A stretch of DNA of 60,945 nt from Acidiparvus fluvialis. GTDB lineage: Bacteria > Acidobacteriota > Holophagae > Holophagales > Holophagaceae. This document shows positions 6,881 to 15,996 of this stretch, in pieces (position 1 is the first letter of the stretch; each line of letters starts with the position of its first letter). The notes beneath the pieces were generated by a model. It searched no databases. It had not been told where the DNA came from and was given only the letters and a program-made list of their open reading frames with translations. The DNA is taken from positions 1 through 60,945 of the forward strand of contig JBFSVS010000005.1 of the NCBI GenBank assembly GCA_041263285.1, read 5' to 3'. Made by a program: the position numbers and the translations under genes.

Positions 6881-9349
6881 CTAATGAATTTCTTCTTCTA
6901 AATTTATCAGTGAGTCTTCGAGAGTAAAACCTCTTCCACTATTAAAAATCACACTGACGCTACTAAACATCATTGCGGCCGCGGCAAAGATAGGGTGAAC
7001 CCGACCCGTGACTGCAAGAGGGATCAGGGCCATATTGTAGGCCATGGCCCATACTAAATTTTGCCGAACGCGGCGCAGAGACTGCCTTGCGATGACCAAG
7101 AAAGTGGGAATTTGTTTTAGTTGACGATTGACGAGAATGACCCCTGCACTTTCGAGAGCCACCCCGGATCCATTACTCATGGCAATCCCAACGTTGGCTT
7201 GAGATATGGCGATGGCATCATTAATACCATCTCCCACCATAGCGACGGAGCCCTTCTTCTGGAGTTCAATAATCTTTTCCTGCTTTTGGTGGGGTAATAA
7301 TTCAGCCATCACGAACTTCGGCGAAATACCTATGGATTTTGATAGCCAAAGACAGGCTTCAGATCGATCGCCGCTTAAAAGCCATACCTGAATTCCTCGA
7401 CGCTTTAGGGATTGGATCATTTCTTTAGCGTCTTCCCTGATGCGATCGGTGAACTCCCAATACGCACAGGGGTATCCATTGAGTGCCAAAATCACCTGAG
7501 AGCCATATGAAGGATGAGCCGGTAGCAAGTGATCAATCTGCATGCCCATCGATTTCAACCAAGAGGGTCGTCCAATATGAATTTGTTGACCCTCTACCAC
7601 GCCCTCAAGGCCTTGACCCGACTCCTGCTTCCATGACTCTACCGGAAGCAGGAGTCCCTCTCGATCGGTGTTTCGAAACGATCTTAAAAAAACCTGGGCG
7701 AGTGGATGGGTGCTGAGTTGCTCGAGCGAAGCAGCCAATTGATAAGCTTTGCGTTCATCCATGTTTTTGAAGTGTGAATAACTAATGTGAAGTTGACCCG
7801 TGGTCAAGGTACCGGTTTTATCAAAAATCACATGCGTAATATGAGCGGCCGCCTCTAGGACTTCGCTATTCCGTAAGAGAAGACCTCGCTTGGCACTTTC
7901 CCCGACAGCATTAACGAGCACCAAGGGAGTAGCAAGGCCTAAAGCACAAGGACAAGCAACCACCAAGACCGATATACCCGCCATGAGGGAAGTTGTCAGC
8001 TGAAAGCCTTGGGCCCACGCCAAAAAGAAAGTCACGAGCGATAGTGAGACCACTAAAGGAAAAAACCAAGCAGCGATTCGATCAACCAAAAGTTGAATGT
8101 CCGTTTTGCTCGATAGCGTTCTTTTGACGCGGTCAAGAATCGTAGCCAAAACGGTGGATTGTCCCACGATCGTGGCTTGCATCTCGAGGTAACCTTCTTG
8201 GCAAAGATATCCAGCGAAAACCTCTTGATCCTGCTTAATAGCGCGAGGCAAGGCTTCACCGGTGAGGGTGGATGTATCGATCCAACCTTCCCCTTCGCGA
8301 ATAACACCATCCACAGGAACATGCTCGCCCATCACTACGCGAAGACGATCTCCGCTTTGAACTTCAGATGCCTTAATTGAAATCCACTGTCCTTGATGCC
8401 ATCGTTGAGTCATCTTGCTTTCAGCCATCAAAAGTCCCTGAATAAAACGCTGAGCCTTCTGTTTTGAATTTTTTTCAATTGATCGTCCGATGATCAATAA
8501 GCTAACCAGCATTGAAGCGGTATCAAAGTAAACGTGATGTGTTTTGAGAACAAGCGCTGAATAAATGCTTACGATAAAAGCGACTAAAGCTCCAAAGCCT
8601 ACGAGAGTATCCGTATTAGGTTGGCCAAGCTTTAAACGGCGATAACCATTAAGAAGAATGGGCCATCCGCAATAAACCAACAAGGGAAGCGCGGTCAAAC
8701 CGCTCACTAACGTGAATGCAGAACGCACCCCTTCTGGTATAGGATTCGGTTCATAGACTTTTTCCATAAAAACAAGGTTACTGAGCCAATTTTGCCCCGT
8801 ATCAAAGGCGTACGCTGCATAGATCACCATGGCATTCATCATGGCGTTTGCGCCCAGCACGATTGCCAAAACTAACCTCACCGCTTCATGAATTGATTTC
8901 CGCTCTTGTGAATCAGGACTCACCTCTTGCGATAAGAACCCGAAACGATTAAGTCGCTGAATCAATAAATCTTGTCTCGTTAATTGAGGTGAAAAAATAA
9001 TATGGGCCACTTCGGTAATGGGCTCAACTACCGCCCGAACGACTCCCGGATCTTGCTGTAAAAGACCTTCTATGAGAGGGGTACAAGCACTGCAGACGAG
9101 ACCATCAATCTTGATCCATGTTTCATTGTAAGGGCCTGCAGGTAACACACTATTGAGCGAGCCTCCCTTAAGCGATGATCCTTGTCGCAGGGATTCCTCA
9201 GGACCCAAAATAGAAAAAACCTGTGCACAAGCAGGGCAGCAAAAAAGATAGTGCCGGCCCTGATAGGTTCGTTTAGTTGTTCCCTCGGCTAACGTCGAAA
9301 CGCACAGATCACAGTGCGTTTGTGGCTTGAAAGATTGAGAAGGATTCAT
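6881..9349 (-). CDS. ccoI: Copper-exporting P1B-type ATPase, CcoI/FixI type
   Basis: The 822-residue protein starts with a cysteine-rich segment (Cys13, Cys16, Cys37, Cys38, Cys41), as in CcoI/FixI. A heavy-metal-associated domain with Cys86-Ser-Ala-Cys89 follows. It has eight membrane helices, TGEA at 363-366, the ion-path CPC at 466-468, DKTGT at 510-514 (phosphorylated Asp510) and GDGINDA near the end. CcoI proteins load copper into cbb3 oxidase. The usual partners ccoNOP, ccoG, ccoH and ccoS are not next to it, so the cbb3 link is inferred from the N-terminal architecture. A general copper exporter is the alternative. Confidence 0.88.
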   Translation of the reverse strand: MNPSQSFKPQTHCDLCVSTLAEGTTKRTYQGRHYLFCCPACAQVFSILGPEESLRQGSSLKGGSLNSVLPAGPYNETWIKIDGLVCSACTPLIEGLLQQDPGVVRAVVEPITEVAHIIFSPQLTRQDLLIQRLNRFGFLSQEVSPDSQERKSIHEAVRLVLAIVLGANAMMNAMVIYAAYAFDTGQNWLSNLVFMEKVYEPNPIPEGVRSAFTLVSGLTALPLLVYCGWPILLNGYRRLKLGQPNTDTLVGFGALVAFIVSIYSALVLKTHHVYFDTASMLVSLLIIGRSIEKNSKQKAQRFIQGLLMAESKMTQRWHQGQWISIKASEVQSGDRLRVVMGEHVPVDGVIREGEGWIDTSTLTGEALPRAIKQDQEVFAGYLCQEGYLEMQATIVGQSTVLATILDRVKRTLSSKTDIQLLVDRIAAWFFPLVVSLSLVTFFLAWAQGFQLTTSLMAGISVLVVACPCALGLATPLVLVNAVGESAKRGLLLRNSEVLEAAAHITHVIFDKTGTLTTGQLHISYSHFKNMDERKAYQLAASLEQLSTHPLAQVFLRSFRNTDREGLLLPVESWKQESGQGLEGVVEGQQIHIGRPSWLKSMGMQIDHLLPAHPSYGSQVILALNGYPCAYWEFTDRIREDAKEMIQSLKRRGIQVWLLSGDRSEACLWLSKSIGISPKFVMAELLPHQKQEKIIELQKKGSVAMVGDGINDAIAISQANVGIAMSNGSGVALESAGVILVNRQLKQIPTFLVIARQSLRRVRQNLVWAMAYNMALIPLAVTGRVHPIFAAAAMMFSSVSVIFNSGRGFTLEDSLINLEEEIH

Positions 9350-9375
9350 AAAACCTAAAAAACTCGATGAGGTCG

Positions 9376-10488
9376 CTAAGAGGGAGAACGTGAGGCTTTA
9401 GCCAGGAGTTGACTTCGGATAAAGTGCTCGATGTCCCCATCGAGTACTTTTTGCGTTTGAGAAGACTCGACTCCTGTCCGATGATCCTTTACGAGTTGAT
9501 AGGGAGCTAGTACGTAACTTCGAATCTGGCTTCCCCAAGCCACATCCGCTTTTTCTCCACTGGCTTGAGCAATTTTTTCTAAAAGTTTTCTCTGTTCTAA
9601 CTCATATATTCGACCTTTAAGAATTTTTAGAGCAGTTTCTCGATTTTGAATTTGAGATCGCTCATTTTGACAACTCACAACAATGCCAGTAGGAAGATGG
9701 GTAAAGCGAACGGCTGACTCTGTACGATTTACATGTTGCCCCCCTGCTCCGCTAGCCCGAAAAACATCAATTCTGAGGTCTTTTTCTGGAATCTCTATAT
9801 CCACGGTTTCATCTAATTCTGGGCTTACGTATACCGCGGCAAAACTTGTATGCCGCCTCTTCGCAGAATCAAAAGGAGAGATACGCACCAACCGATGAAC
9901 ACCTGCTTCAGCACGGAGATATCCATAAGCGTAAGGGGCTTTGATAGATAAAGTGACACCTTTTAGTCCAGCTTCATCGCCGTCTTGGAGATCATGAATC
10001 TCTGCAGTCCAACCTTTCAATTCGCAAAAGCGAAGATACATGCGAAGAAGCATGGCCGCCCAATCGCAACTCTCCGTTCCTCCTGCGCCAGGACTGATCG
10101 ATAAAATGGCATTATTAGCATCGAGTTCACCACTTAGCATCATCCGTAATTCAGAATCTTGAACGAGTTGCCGAACGACTCCCTCTAAGCGAACGGCTTC
10201 TGCGAATAAAGTAGCGTCCTCTCTGGAGAGCTCGATCGCATCCTCGAGGTCCGATAAAGCATCGATCAGACGTTTAGATAATTCGATGTCGGAAAGTAGA
10301 GCTGCACGACGCATCAAGAGTGGTTTAGATTTTTTCGGATCATCCCAAAAGCCCGGTGTGAGGGTTTGCGTTTCAATTGACGTCAGTTCTAAGTTTTTAC
10401 TATCTGCTTTGAGATAAACCCTTAGCTGATCAAGCCGTGGCTTTAATTCATTTTTGGCCCTAATAAGGCTGTCTAAATCCATGCTCAT
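9376..10488 (-). CDS. prfB: Peptide chain release factor 2, no programmed frameshift
   Basis: RF2 is identified by the SPF tripeptide (VRISPFDSAKRR) that reads UGA/UAA and the catalytic GAGGQHVN loop that triggers peptide release. I place the start at 10488 (MSMDLDSLIRAK); an in-frame upstream extension to 10548 does not look like the family. In E. coli and many others the reading frame breaks at a CTT-TGA site near codon 25. Here the matching segment, QLRVYLKADSK, reads straight through (TAT CTC AAA), so the autoregulatory frameshift is missing. The gene is divergent from bamD. Confidence 0.95.
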   Translation of the reverse strand: MSMDLDSLIRAKNELKPRLDQLRVYLKADSKNLELTSIETQTLTPGFWDDPKKSKPLLMRRAALLSDIELSKRLIDALSDLEDAIELSREDATLFAEAVRLEGVVRQLVQDSELRMMLSGELDANNAILSISPGAGGTESCDWAAMLLRMYLRFCELKGWTAEIHDLQDGDEAGLKGVTLSIKAPYAYGYLRAEAGVHRLVRISPFDSAKRRHTSFAAVYVSPELDETVDIEIPEKDLRIDVFRASGAGGQHVNRTESAVRFTHLPTGIVVSCQNERSQIQNRETALKILKGRIYELEQRKLLEKIAQASGEKADVAWGSQIRSYVLAPYQLVKDHRTGVESSQTQKVLDGDIEHFIRSQLLAKASRSPS

Positions 10489-10639
10489 ACACTCATCATC
10501 TCTACCTACTTTAACGCTTTGAGACATAAAAAAGGTCCATGTCCTCACTGACCCAGGTCTTCATGTCTTAGAGAACTTCAAAAAAATAAGCCATACTTAA
10601 TAGATGAGGCATGTTGTTGATCCCCGTTGGAGTCGAAGA

Positions 10640-11575
10640 ATGTTCGCTAGAAATACATCCCAAGCCTTGATCAGTCTTGTGATTACTCTGGGGATGATCG
10701 GATGCGGTTTCACAGCCACTTTTGACCCACAGAAAGTGAATGCAGCTGAACTTTTCAATACCGCCCAAGAAGCGGCCAGTAAAGGCAAATGGACAGAAGC
10801 CAGGACTGCCCTCAAACAAATCGAACAATATTTTCCAGGTTCTAGAGAATTTCCTAAGGCCAAACTTCTCATGGCTGATTCTTTTTTCTTCGATAATAGC
10901 CCCAGTTACCCTGAAGCACAGGTTGAGTACGAGAGCTTTCTCAATTACTTTCCCCGAAGTGAATCGAAAGATTATGTTCTATATCAGATCGCACTCTGCC
11001 AATACGCTTCCATTGAGAGTGCTGAACGTGACCAGGCTCCTACCCAAAAAGCGATCAAGAGTTTCGAGCGATTAATTGCTGAGGCTCCAGGCTCTGTTTA
11101 TACCTCAGATGCCCGATCTAAGATTAATCAATGTAATCGGCGCTTAGCCGAACACGAACTGATGGTGGGTTTACTCTATCTCAATACTTACCATTTCTCA
11201 GGCGCCGAACGACGACTTAAAATGATGCTTGAGCGGTATGCAGATTATGCCGATTTAGAGAGGGCTTACTATTATTTAGCTGAAGCTTTGCGACAAAAAG
11301 CCCCTACTCCTTTAGAAATCGAAGCTTATCAAAAAGAACAACTCAGCAACTTGGGTAAAGAGACTTGGGATGACGTACCTCAGAGTGACCAAGAGCAGTC
11401 CATTAAGGCCCTGGGAGACTGGATTGGTCAACAAAGGGAAGCTTACATCAAAGAGTCTAAGACTTATTATCAAAAGCTGACCGAAAGTTACCCTAATTCA
11501 GACTGGGGACGGAAAGCTAAAGATCGCTTAATTGAATTGGGAACGAGTATCACTAAATTAGAATTAGACAGTTAA
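10640..11575 (+). CDS. bamD: Outer-membrane assembly lipoprotein BamD
   Basis: The ATG at 10640 follows GGAG by seven bases and gives a clean lipoprotein signal: a basic N-terminus, a hydrophobic stretch and the lipobox LGMIGC. The mature part has TPR-like repeats, including AQEAASKGKWTEARTALKQI with QYFPGS, YPEAQVEYESFLNYFPRSE and AERRLKMMLERYAD, as in BamD/YfiO. At about 311 residues it is longer than E. coli BamD (245) because of a C-terminal charged region. It should sit on the inner face of the outer membrane as part of the BAM complex. The next two genes follow at short spacing. Confidence 0.9.
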   Translation: MFARNTSQALISLVITLGMIGCGFTATFDPQKVNAAELFNTAQEAASKGKWTEARTALKQIEQYFPGSREFPKAKLLMADSFFFDNSPSYPEAQVEYESFLNYFPRSESKDYVLYQIALCQYASIESAERDQAPTQKAIKSFERLIAEAPGSVYTSDARSKINQCNRRLAEHELMVGLLYLNTYHFSGAERRLKMMLERYADYADLERAYYYLAEALRQKAPTPLEIEAYQKEQLSNLGKETWDDVPQSDQEQSIKALGDWIGQQREAYIKESKTYYQKLTESYPNSDWGRKAKDRLIELGTSITKLELDS

Positions 11576-11641
11576 GTCTTCTTGACTCAGGTAAGTTCAG
11601 GCCTTTTAAGCGACCGATCTATAATGAAATACGGAGTGCTT

Positions 11642-11944
11642 ATGGAACTACCTGAAAATGTAAAACATTTAGTAGAAGAGTTAGGGGACTCTTTAATGGA
11701 AGCGTTAGCGGAAAATCCAAAATGTAAAGAACTGATTCATGACATTCAAGCTCAGGAGTTTGATTTAGTCATGATGCTTGAAGCCACAGTGGCTCTTCGT
11801 AAAAAAGATAACCAAGCCGATCGAAGTGAATTTGAAGAAAGAGAATCTGCAAACTTCTCTCCCCAAACTAATGATCGTTCTGAGGGTTCTTGGTCTGAAG
11901 GCGATAAGCAGTTCTTAAAATCTTTTCGTATTCTTCCTAACTAA
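11642..11944 (+). CDS. Small acidic protein of unknown function
   Basis: I start at the ATG at 11642, which has GGAG five bases upstream. An in-frame start at 11582 is possible but lacks such a site. The 100-residue product is acidic. Residues 1-60 are predicted helical (MELPENVKHLVEELGDSL onward), and a disordered Ser/Glu-rich tail ends LKSFRILPN. I recognise no family. It sits between bamD and rlmN with gaps of 66 and 5 bases and is probably co-transcribed with them. Confidence 0.6.
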   Translation: MELPENVKHLVEELGDSLMEALAENPKCKELIHDIQAQEFDLVMMLEATVALRKKDNQADRSEFEERESANFSPQTNDRSEGSWSEGDKQFLKSFRILPN

Positions 11945-11949
11945 GCTCT

Positions 11950-13044
11950 ATGGTCTCTGCTTGGGATCAGCCCGCCCCAGAATTGAATGGGGATCTTGGG
12001 CGTTCGGATTTGCTCAGTTGGAGTCCCGAGGAATGTGTCAACTGGATGAGGAAATTGGGTCAACCAGACTATCGCGGAGATCAGCTTTTTCGGGGTATCC
12101 ACCAACAGCGCTGGAGTAGATGGTCTCAATTCTCAATATTTCCCGAAGACCTCCGTACCGCTCTCGCAGGGCAAGGCAATATCGATTTTCCGGTTATCAC
12201 GCTCAGCCAATCCTCTCAGGATGGCTCGACGAAACATGTTTTTAAACTACGAGATGGCCTGGAGGTCGAGGGTGTTTTCATGCCGTATCCCAATCGCATT
12301 ACACTTTGCCTATCAAGCCAAGTGGGTTGTGCGATGGGTTGCACGTTCTGTGCGACCGGGGATATGGGTATTAAGCGAAATTTAACGGCGGGAGAAATGA
12401 TTGGGCAAGTCCTCGGAATGCTCGAACACCACGGGTATAAAACGACTGGACGACCCACCGATACTCCTTTGAACATTGTTTTCATGGGCATGGGTGAACC
12501 GCTTCATAATCTAGATCATGTCATGAAGAGTTTTCATCTTTTGAGTCACCCTAAAGGACTCGGAATTTCGGCTAAGCGTATTACGCTCTCCACCTCCGGA
12601 CTTGTTCCGGGTATTGATCGGTTAGGGACTTATTCACCCCGACCCAAACTTGCCGTTTCGCTGAACGGTTCACAAGATGACTATCGATCAAAAATAATGC
12701 CCGTTAATCGAGTTTGGAATTTATCAGCATTAAAAGAATCTATTTTAAGATTTCCTTTGGGTCCCCGGGAGTGGATTACTCTCGAATATGTCTTACTCAA
12801 AAATATAACCGATCGACCCTCAGACATGCAGGGGCTGCTTCGATTTGCACACGATATTCCATGCAAGATTAATCTCATCCCTTTTAATCCCCACGAAGGA
12901 TCAGGGTTTGAAACCCCTAGCGAATCCCGCATTTCTCAGTGCTGTCAAATTCTTGCCCAAACAGGTTTAATCGTGAGTGTTCGACGATCTCGGGGTCAAG
13001 ATATTGCAGGAGCGTGTGGTCAACTTGTTCGAGAGGAAGATTGA
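11950..13044 (+). CDS. rlmN: Dual-specificity RNA methyltransferase RlmN
   Basis: The 364-residue radical-SAM enzyme has the 4Fe-4S motif CAMGCTFC and the following TGDMGIKRNLTAGE. FMGMGEPLHNLDHV is the GEP region, and GQDIAGACGQL near the C-terminus carries the second catalytic cysteine. It methylates C2 of A2503 in 23S rRNA and, in many bacteria, A37 of some tRNAs. Its neighbours trmD and rplS also serve translation. The ATG lies five bases after the preceding gene. Confidence 0.96.
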   Translation: MVSAWDQPAPELNGDLGRSDLLSWSPEECVNWMRKLGQPDYRGDQLFRGIHQQRWSRWSQFSIFPEDLRTALAGQGNIDFPVITLSQSSQDGSTKHVFKLRDGLEVEGVFMPYPNRITLCLSSQVGCAMGCTFCATGDMGIKRNLTAGEMIGQVLGMLEHHGYKTTGRPTDTPLNIVFMGMGEPLHNLDHVMKSFHLLSHPKGLGISAKRITLSTSGLVPGIDRLGTYSPRPKLAVSLNGSQDDYRSKIMPVNRVWNLSALKESILRFPLGPREWITLEYVLLKNITDRPSDMQGLLRFAHDIPCKINLIPFNPHEGSGFETPSESRISQCCQILAQTGLIVSVRRSRGQDIAGACGQLVREED

Positions 13045-13085
13045 ATTAGACAGATCAATAGAGAGATGGTGAAATCATCTTTACT

Positions 13086-13877
13086 ATGCGATTCGATTGT
13101 TTAACTCTATTTCCTGAATTCTTTGAGCTAGCCAAAATTGGGCTAACGGGTAAAGCATTCAGAGAACTCGGCCATACTCTCAACGTCCATTCTCTAAGAC
13201 AATTTTCAGATAAAACACATGGACACGTTGATGATGCTCCTTTTGGCGGAGGTCCAGGAATGGTTTTACGTCCTGAGATTCTCATGAAAGCGCTTCGTTC
13301 CGTTCCCCAATCTTCTTCGTCTCGGGTGATCCACTTTTCACCCAAGGGATCGACTCTCACGCACAATAAAATACAGAGTTTCTTAAAATATGATCATTTC
13401 ATTTTAGTGGCCTCTCGCTACGAAGGTGTCGATGAGCGCGCCATCCAAATTGGAGTAGATGAGGAGATTAGTATCGGTGATTTTGTAATGAGTGGAGGAG
13501 AATTACCTGCCTTGATGTTCATCGACGCCCTTGTTCGATGGTTACCGGGTGTACTCGGCAACAATTTATCGGCGCATGAAGATAGTTTCGTGACTGGCCT
13601 TTTAGATCATCCTCACTTCACGCGGCCTGAAATTTTTGAAGGGCGTTCGGTTCCCGAAGTGCTCGTATCCGGCGACCATGAAAAGATTAGACGTTGGCGA
13701 CTCGAGAGAGCCATGAAGGAAACTAAACTCAAGCGACCCGATTTATGGGTAACTTACTTACAGGATCGAATTCGAACTCAAGATCTTCCAACCCAATGGA
13801 TGGCATGGTGCATTGAACATCCTGAAATAGGTGATGCGGCTATGCCCAAAGGTTGGAAGGGTTGGCCACTTGTTTAA
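13086..13877 (+). CDS. trmD: tRNA (guanine-N1-)-methyltransferase TrmD
   Basis: The 263-residue protein carries the SPOUT-fold TrmD signatures MRFDCLTLFPEFF, DDAPFGGGPGMVL, ASRYEGVDERA and EISIGDFVMSGGELPA, which form the deep trefoil knot that binds SAM. It makes m1G37 in tRNAs that read codons starting with C and so prevents +1 frameshifts. In many bacteria the order is rpsP-rimM-trmD-rplS; here rlmN stands in front and rpsP and rimM are absent. Confidence 0.97.
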   Translation: MRFDCLTLFPEFFELAKIGLTGKAFRELGHTLNVHSLRQFSDKTHGHVDDAPFGGGPGMVLRPEILMKALRSVPQSSSSRVIHFSPKGSTLTHNKIQSFLKYDHFILVASRYEGVDERAIQIGVDEEISIGDFVMSGGELPALMFIDALVRWLPGVLGNNLSAHEDSFVTGLLDHPHFTRPEIFEGRSVPEVLVSGDHEKIRRWRLERAMKETKLKRPDLWVTYLQDRIRTQDLPTQWMAWCIEHPEIGDAAMPKGWKGWPLV

Positions 13878-13887
13878 TCGGGGTTTC

Positions 13888-13917
13888 TTGGCTCTTTTAT
13901 CCTTTTTAATTGATAAT
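13888..13917 (+). promoter_or_regulatory. Candidate promoter for rplS
   Basis: TTGGCT (13888-13893) and GATAAT (13912-13917) are 18 bases apart. The -10 matches consensus at 5 of 6 positions. It lies in the 123-base gap between trmD and rplS and would give a leader of about 75 bases that contains short hairpins (GGTCA/TGACC, GTTCT/AGAAC). Confidence 0.35.
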
Positions 13918-14000
13918 CCAAGACCTTTAGGTAAACTGAGAGTTCGGTCATTTTGACCATCAAGAGTCACGTTCTCCAGAACCTCTGACCAGGAGTCTCG

Positions 14001-14366
14001 ATGAGTAATATTGTGAATAAAATCGAAAAAACCCTACTTAAAAAAGGGCTGCCGGCAATTACCCCAGGCGATACGGTCAAAGTATTTGTCAAGGTCAAAG
14101 AAGGAGAAAAAGAACGCGTTCAGCTCTTTCAGGGAGTTGTCATTAGCCTGAAGGGTGATGGCATGCGAACGATGTTTACGGTTCGTAAGATTTCAAGCGG
14201 TGTAGGCGTAGAGCGTATTTTTCCCCTTCACTCCCCGAGCATTGATAAACTCGAAGTTCTTAGAAGTGGAAAAGTTCGCCGAGCCAAGCTTTATTTCTTG
14301 AGAGAGAAACTGGGTAAATCTGGTCGACTCAAAGAACGACAAGACGAAGCCTCGAGTGCGGAATAG
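14001..14366 (+). CDS. rplS: 50S ribosomal protein L19
   Basis: The 121-residue protein has the L19 hallmarks PGDTVKVFVKVKEGEKERVQ and FQGVVISLKG, plus FTVRKISSGVGVERIFPLHS. L19 lies at the 30S-50S interface. The ATG follows AGGAGTCTCG. It converges on the ubiD-like gene with only six bases between stop codons. Confidence 0.97.
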   Translation: MSNIVNKIEKTLLKKGLPAITPGDTVKVFVKVKEGEKERVQLFQGVVISLKGDGMRTMFTVRKISSGVGVERIFPLHSPSIDKLEVLRSGKVRRAKLYFLREKLGKSGRLKERQDEASSAE

Positions 14367-14372
14367 TTCCCT

Positions 14373-15842
14373 CTAGAAACCGTAATCAGACCATTGCTGA
14401 CTAATGCGCTTCTCGATTTCTTCGGGGAACGATAGGTCTTTAGGCCACTCTCTTTTGAATTGGTCATGGATGGAATTCTTTCGGGTAGCGTCAATCCCCA
14501 CTTTGCTTCCAAAAGCAAAGCGATCCGATGAATGATCTAGGGCATCAAGAGGACCTTCTGAAAAGAGGAAATCCCTCTTGGGATCCACATTGCTAGTCAC
14601 CCGAAAAAGGACTTCACCCAAGTCACTTACGTTGATGTCATCATCTACGACGACGACACACTTAGAAAACATCAATTGGCCCGTCCCCCAAATGGCATTC
14701 ATCACTTTCTGAGGATGGCCTGGAAATTCTTTTTTTAGACTTACGATCACCAAATTATGGAACGCGCCAAAAGGTGGGAGATGCATATCCTTGATTTCTG
14801 GATGGACCATTTGAAGCAAAGGAAGAAAAATGCGTTCCGTAGCAAGTCCTAAATAAGCATCTTCCATAGGTGGGCGACCCACAATGGTGGCAGGGAAAAC
14901 AGGGTTTCGCTTCATAGTAATTGCCGTGACATGGATGACGGGATACTGATCGGCCAAACTATAGTAGCCTGTGTGATCACCGAAGGGTCCTTCGGTCTCC
15001 TTTTCTCCGGGATTAACGTATCCTTCAATGACAATTTCAGAGTCAGCAGGTACTTCTAAATCCTGTGTGACACATTTCACCATTTCAACGCCTTCTCGAC
15101 GCAAAAAACCCGCAAACATCATCTCACTCAGAAAGGGAGGGAGCGGAGCAGAGGCAGCGAACAACAAGCTCGGGTGGCCTCCAAGGGAAATGGCCACAGG
15201 CATCTTCTCGTTTTGATCGTAGCCATGGCGATTTCGAGCTCCATCATGATGCAGTTGAGTATGAAAACCAAGACGAGACGAGTCCTTTTTTTGAAGACGA
15301 TACAGACCGGTATTGCGGTGGCCAGTCTGTTTGTTCTTCGTGTGTGACATTCCAAAGGTGATGTAGGGGCCCCCATCTTCGGGCCACGTAGTCAGAATAG
15401 GCAAACGATCTAAAGTAGCATCGGATCCTTTATAAATAACTTCTTGGCAGGCACCCGATGAAACGGTTCGCGGCATCCACTCTCCAACTTCAGCAAGGAG
15501 GGGTAGTTTGGCAAGCTTATCAAAAAAAGATGTTCCTTGTTTAGGCATTGCTTCTTGAATGAGGTGTTTGATACGATCCGCAATGGCATCTAGCCCCCGA
15601 GGTTCTTCATCGACACCTAACGCCATTTGAATTCGACGCGCACTGCCATACATGTTCATGAGAACGGGGATAGAATGACCTTTGGGATTTTCAAATAAAA
15701 GCGCAGGTCCTCCCTGAGGCGACTTCATTATTTTTTCTGCGATGGCACCCATCTCAAGATAAGGGTCAACTTCCACCCGAATGCGGTGTAACTCTCTCCG
15801 TTCTTCAAGACGGTTGATGAAATCCTTAAGGTCTTTACCCAT
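14373..15842 (-). CDS. ubiD: UbiD-family decarboxylase
   Basis: At 489 residues it matches the length of E. coli UbiD (497). It has the conserved GPFGDHTGYYSLADQYPV and TIVGRPPMEDAYLG segments that shape the prenylated-FMN and metal site. UbiD decarboxylates 4-hydroxy-3-polyprenylbenzoate in ubiquinone synthesis. Close relatives act in menaquinone synthesis by the futalosine route, so the exact quinone substrate is open. No ubiX, which makes the cofactor, is in the window. It is divergent from rplU. Confidence 0.88.
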   Translation of the reverse strand: MGKDLKDFINRLEERRELHRIRVEVDPYLEMGAIAEKIMKSPQGGPALLFENPKGHSIPVLMNMYGSARRIQMALGVDEEPRGLDAIADRIKHLIQEAMPKQGTSFFDKLAKLPLLAEVGEWMPRTVSSGACQEVIYKGSDATLDRLPILTTWPEDGGPYITFGMSHTKNKQTGHRNTGLYRLQKKDSSRLGFHTQLHHDGARNRHGYDQNEKMPVAISLGGHPSLLFAASAPLPPFLSEMMFAGFLRREGVEMVKCVTQDLEVPADSEIVIEGYVNPGEKETEGPFGDHTGYYSLADQYPVIHVTAITMKRNPVFPATIVGRPPMEDAYLGLATERIFLPLLQMVHPEIKDMHLPPFGAFHNLVIVSLKKEFPGHPQKVMNAIWGTGQLMFSKCVVVVDDDINVSDLGEVLFRVTSNVDPKRDFLFSEGPLDALDHSSDRFAFGSKVGIDATRKNSIHDQFKREWPKDLSFPEEIEKRISQQWSDYGF

Positions 15843-15887
15843 CCCCTTATTTTCTCACTCCTCAAGCCCTATAAAAGGACTTTTTAC

Positions 15888-15916
15888 TTGTCATTGCTGC
15901 CTATTTCTGAGATTCT
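15888..15916 (+). promoter_or_regulatory. Candidate promoter for rplU
   Basis: TTGTCA (5 of 6 to the -35 consensus) at 15888-15893 is followed 17 bases later by GATTCT, a weak -10. It lies in the 154-base divergent spacer between the ubiD-like gene and rplU. Confidence 0.25.
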
Positions 15917-15996
15917 AATAGACCTGCTTGGTACGAGGCTTTAAGCGCTTCCCTCGGAATGCCGCCTCCATGCCGGTTTAATTCGTGAGGTTGTCT

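Noticed and set aside
10568..10872. Two overlapping minus-strand frames between prfB and bamD
   Set aside because: Both are antisense to the bamD signal peptide and TPR region and lack ribosome sites.
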